Source of the DNA: CAVVNP01 sp963800235
Lineage (GTDB): Bacteria; Actinomycetota; Acidimicrobiia; Acidimicrobiales; Iamiaceae
DNA: 64,000 nt
Direction of reading: 5' to 3'
Assembly (NCBI GenBank): GCA_963800235.1
Contig: CAWDAD010000002.1
Location: forward strand, 62,001-126,000
Shown: piece after piece, positions 61,328-64,000 of the stretch
How positions within the stretch are numbered: the first letter of the stretch is position 1
Layout: every line of letters starts with the position of its first letter
Made by a program: the position numbers and the translations under genes
Notes under the pieces: model-generated
What the model saw: the letters and a program-made list of their open reading frames with translations, nothing else
Told to the model about the DNA's origin: nothing
The model's database searches: none

Positions 61328-62217
61328 GGAGAGCCCTGGACGGTACCCGGTCGGTCGGTCGAGCGGCCAGCCCGATCGCCCCCCGCAGGATCGGCCGGCG
61401 CCGAGGCGGCGGACGGGGCCGGGTGCCCGTTCGAGGCGGCCGCGACGCCCCCGCCGCCGGCCTGGTCACCGGCACCGCCAGGCTGGTGACGGGCCTCCCA
61501 CTCGGCCAGCGTGGGGTTGCGCTTGATGCGGTAGCCGGACGACGGCTCCTCCTCGATCACGGTCAGGCGGATGCCGCCGGTCAGCTCGCTCACCACGTTC
61601 ACCAGCCCGGCCACCAGCACGGCGATGACGGAGAAGGCGAGGACCAGCACCGCCCCGCCGGCGGCCACCCCCTTGAACATCTGGGGACCGTGGAAGGTCC
61701 AGTTGTTGAAGCCGACGTCCTTCATGAAGCTCTCGAACTTGGAGACCAGCCCCGAGCTGTTCAGGAAGGCCCAGAGCCCGGCGGTGGCCATGAGCACCGA
61801 GGCGTAGATGCAGGTGTTGAGCACCAGCGCCAGCTTGAAGACCGACCAGAGGTCGATCCGCCGCAGGATGCGGTGCACCCGCCGACCGCGTCGTGGGGCG
61901 CGCCGGCTGCGACCTGCCTTGGGGATGGGCACCGGTCCCGTCGGGACCGTGGTGGCGGCGACCGCCGCCTGCTGCGCCTTGCGCTCGCGGCGCGACGGCC
62001 GGCGCTGGCGCTTGCCCGTCTGGCGCGAGGTGGCAGGCCGCTCACGGGTCAGGTCGTGCTCGGGAGCCGACGCCGGCGGCGCCACCGGCGGGGAGGTCGG
62101 CAGGCTCGAGGCCAGGGCCAGCGCAGGACCCGGATCGGCGGCGCCGCCGGTGGGCGGTGTCGCTCGCTCCGGGCCGCCGAGGGCGGCCTCTGCCGGGTCC
62201 CGGCGTTTCGACGGCAC
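61318..62217 (-). CDS. DUF3566 membrane protein
   Basis: A 299-residue protein. Residues about 1-115 are Pro/Ala/Arg-rich and disordered; the DUF3566 core (about 115-245) starts RRVHRILRRIDLWSVFKLALVLNTCIYASVLMATAGLW, which is a membrane helix, and has FMKDVGFNNWTFHG and a second helix with AVLVLAFSVIAVLVAGLVNVVSELTGGIRL. The tail is disordered. It lies between gyrA and tRNA-Ile as in many actinobacteria, although a TadE-like gene intervenes here. The last three sense codons and the TAG stop lie in the tRNA-Ile gene (10-nt overlap). GTG start with GAGG just upstream. Confidence 0.85.
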
Positions 62218-62250
62218 CCTCGTACCTTACGGGGCGCGGCCCGCCGACCG

Positions 62251-62278
62251 GGGCCCGGAGGAGCGGGCCCGGAGGAGC
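62251..62278. repeat. 14-bp perfect tandem duplication
   Basis: GGGCCCGGAGGAGC occurs twice head to tail, at 62251-62264 and 62265-62278, between the DUF3566 gene start and the TadE-like gene stop. It contains GGAGGAG and may add nothing more than slippage. Confidence 0.75.
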
Positions 62279-62287
62279 GGGGTCCGC

Positions 62288-62635
62288 TCACCGCCGGGCC
62301 GGCCCGTCGCGCGTCCGCCGGGCGCGGGCGGTGGCCTCGAACCCGTCGCGCCGGACCGTGACCACCACGTCGGCGCCCGCCTCCCGGTAGTCGGTGATGG
62401 TCGCGCCGTTCGCCGCCGCCAGCCGGTCGGCGTCGGCCCGACCGTCGAGCGCGCCGGCCAGCGCCGAGGCGTCGGCGGCCGCCTGAGCGCGGGCCCGGGC
62501 GGCGGTGGCCACCCCCAGCCGCACCGTCCCGATCGCCACCAGGCCGGCCACCGCCACCACCGCCACCACCAGCACGGTCGCCTGTCCCCGCTCGGCACCA
62601 GCGCCCCGTCGGGCGCCCTCGTCGTGTCGCCGCAT
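62288..62635 (-). CDS. TadE/Rv3654c-like membrane protein
   Basis: A 115-residue protein with a charged N-terminus, one membrane helix (QATVLVVAVVAVAGLVAIG, about 19-37) and then RARAQAAADASALAGAL, the pattern of the helicase/secretion-neighbourhood TadE-like family. After it follow two beta strands (AGADVVVTVRRDGFEATARA). Such proteins are usually encoded in tad pilus clusters; here it is alone between gyrA and the DUF3566 gene. ATG start. Confidence 0.72.
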   Translation of the reverse strand: MRRHDEGARRGAGAERGQATVLVVAVVAVAGLVAIGTVRLGVATAARARAQAAADASALAGALDGRADADRLAAANGATITDYREAGADVVVTVRRDGFEATARARRTRDGPARR

Positions 62636-62717
62636 CGCTCCTCCTCGCGCCCCCGAGGGCGCGCTCGTCCGTCCGGTTCGGGGGAAGGAGGGGCGCCGTC
62701 ACCGACGCCCGAGCGCG

Positions 62718-62739
62718 GCCGCCGGTCCGTGCCGGCGGC
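62718..62739 (-). terminator. Hairpin after gyrA
   Basis: Perfect 8-bp stem GCCGCCGG/CCGGCGGC around the 6-nt loop tccgtg, 3 nt beyond the gyrA stop. No U-tract follows. It probably ends or attenuates the gyrA transcript. Confidence 0.55.
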
Positions 62740-62742
62740 TCG

Positions 62743-64000
62743 TCAGTCGTCGGCCTGCAGGACCGGGGCGACGGCGGCGACGTGCTGGCCCTCGCCGAGG
62801 TTCATCACCCGCACGCCGGTGGCGTCGCGTCCCTGGGAGGAGATCTCGCGGACGCCCATGCGGATCACCACCCCGCCCGAGGCGATCACGAAGATCTCGT
62901 CGTCGATGACCACCATGAAGGCGGCGACCACGTGGCCCTTCTTGGCGGTGAGCTTGATGCCACGCACGCCCTGGCCGGCACGGCCCTGACGGTGGAAGTT
63001 CTCGATCTTGGTGCGCTTGCCGTAGCCCCCGTCGGTCACGATCAGGATCGAGCCGTCGTCGCGCGCCACGTCGCAGGAGACGACCTGGTCGCCGCCCTTC
63101 AGCTTCATGCCCCGCACGCCGGCGGCCGAGCGGCCCATGGCCCGGACCTCGTCGACGGTGAAGCGGATGGTCATGCCGTCGTGGCTGACGAGCAGCACGT
63201 CGTCGCCGTCGTTGGTCGGCAGGACCTTGACCAGCTCGTCGCCGTCGTTCAGGTTGATGGCGATCAGCCCGGCTCGCAGCGAGGAGTCGTACTCGGTGAA
63301 CCGGGTCTTCTTCACCCGGCCCGAGCGGGTGGCGAAGAACAGGTACTGGTTGGTCTCGTAGTCGCGGGTGTCGATGATCGTCTGGATCCGCTCGCCGGGC
63401 TGCAGCGGGAGCAGGTTGACGATGGCGGTGCCCCGCGCCGTGCGCTCCTTCATGGGGATCTCGTGGGCCTTGAGCCGGTAGACGCGGCCCAGGTTGGAGA
63501 AGAACAGCAGGTACGCGTGGGCGGTGGTCGTGACGATGTGGGCGACGTAGTCCTCGTCGCGCAGCTTGGCGCCGGCGACCCCCCGGCCGCCACGTGCCTG
63601 GGTCCGGTAGGTGTCGGCCGGGACCGTCTTGACGTAGCCCTTGGCGCTCATGGTGACGACCAGGTCCTCGTCGTCGATGAGGTCCTCGATGTCGATGTCG
63701 CCGACGTCGTAGGTGATGGTCGAGCGCCGCTCGGTGGCGTGGTCGCCGCGGATCTCGCCGAGCTCGTCCTTGATGACGCTTCGCAGCGTGACCGGGTTGC
63801 CCAGGATGTCCTCGAGCTCGACGATGGTCTGGCGGAGCTGGGCCATCTCCTCCTCGAGCTGGGCGCGGCCGAGGCGGGTGAGGCGCGCCAGGGTCATGTC
63901 GAGGATGTGCTCGGCCTGCTCCTCGCTGAAGGAGAACGGCTCGGCGATGAGCGCCGCCCGGGCTGCGGCCTTGTCGTCGGAGGCCCGGATGGTGGCGATG
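62743..64000 (-). CDS. gyrA: DNA gyrase subunit A, C-terminal part
   Basis: About 419 residues up to the right window edge; the 5' half (active-site Tyr and breakage-reunion domain) is outside. Visible parts are the end of the coiled coil (SEEQAEHILDMTLARLTRLGR), then the C-terminal beta-pinwheel that wraps DNA, with repeated GYVKTVPADTYR-type blades. The GyrA box appears as QARGGRGVAG, a variant of QRGGKG. Its position beside a DUF3566 gene and tRNA-Ile is the usual actinobacterial order near the replication origin. Confidence 0.97.
   Translation of the reverse strand, partial: IATIRASDDKAAARAALIAEPFSFSEEQAEHILDMTLARLTRLGRAQLEEEMAQLRQTIVELEDILGNPVTLRSVIKDELGEIRGDHATERRSTITYDVGDIDIEDLIDDEDLVVTMSAKGYVKTVPADTYRTQARGGRGVAGAKLRDEDYVAHIVTTTAHAYLLFFSNLGRVYRLKAHEIPMKERTARGTAIVNLLPLQPGERIQTIIDTRDYETNQYLFFATRSGRVKKTRFTEYDSSLRAGLIAINLNDGDELVKVLPTNDGDDVLLVSHDGMTIRFTVDEVRAMGRSAAGVRGMKLKGGDQVVSCDVARDDGSILIVTDGGYGKRTKIENFHRQGRAGQGVRGIKLTAKKGHVVAAFMVVIDDEIFVIASGGVVIRMGVREISSQGRDATGVRVMNLGEGQHVAAVAPVLQADD

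Overview
The window is very GC-rich double-stranded bacterial chromosome that reads as an origin-proximal stretch from an actinobacterium outside the classical genera, possibly an acidimicrobial lineage. That placement is inference: it rests on gene content and on the conserved fhaA-fhaB-pstP-rodA-pbpA-pknB block with nearby crgA, pabA and tRNA-Leu, and on gyrA with a DUF3566 gene and tRNA-Ile. No rRNA, CRISPR array or plasmid function is visible. Both ends cut genes: an alpha/beta hydrolase at the left and gyrA at the right.

Layout. 1-10.3 kb: small metabolic and transport genes (alpha/beta hydrolase, ClC channel plus MarR regulator, remnant of an ECF transporter operon, two overlapping fluoride channels, VC0807-type membrane protein, DinB-like protein, MFS exporter, AhpD-like protein, large FAD protein). 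10.3-17.6 kb: a complete thiamine operon on the minus strand (TPP riboswitch, thiE, thiO, thiS, thiG, a second thiE/tenI-like gene, thiD, thiC, thiL). 17.6-21.7 kb: a methyltransferase, then an accessory islet with a truncated gene, a degenerate IS481-family element and a Schlafen/AlbA_2-type ATP-binding protein. 21.8-30.4 kb: the core cell-envelope/division signalling block: two FHA proteins, the PP2C phosphatase, RodA, PbpA and the PASTA kinase PknB, followed by pabA and crgA. 30.5-35.9 kb: lipid-type metabolism (thiolase, acyl-CoA synthetase, two SDRs) with TetR-like palindromes in the divergent promoter. 36-41.6 kb: an unusual 899-residue protein with a C-terminal glycosyltransferase, an alcohol dehydrogenase and small enzymes. 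41.7-43.4 kb: a second AlbA_2-type ATP-binding protein. 44-49.3 kb: tRNA-Ala, a GNAT/acyl-amino-acid-synthase-like enzyme divergent from a membrane PAS-PAS-GGDEF-EAL protein. 49.3-61 kb: MgtE_N/CBS protein, DUF1003 protein, secreted TAP-like hydrolase, prfC, sodA, hisN-like phosphatase, P-type ATPase, FliA/WhiG-type sigma factor, saccharopine-dehydrogenase-like protein with a small coupled peptide. 61.2-64 kb: tRNA-Ile, DUF3566 gene, TadE-like gene and gyrA.

Regulation visible in sequence. Many genes have a TAnnnT hexamer 6-8 nt before the start codon and no Shine-Dalgarno sequence, which fits leaderless transcripts; this pattern decides several starts here (the MFS exporter and the first AlbA_2 protein). 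Palindromes sit on or beside promoters of the ClC gene, the thiolase/acyl-CoA synthetase pair and both AlbA_2 genes.

Most worth a second look: the two AlbA_2 ATP-binding proteins, each with its own palindrome at the start and each lying beside a tRNA gene; the 899-residue two-part protein; the acyltransferase facing a c-di-GMP enzyme; the DUF3566 reading frame that ends inside tRNA-Ile; and the 155-bp segment bounded by direct repeats inside the thiamine operon. All function calls come from reading motifs by eye; no database search was run.
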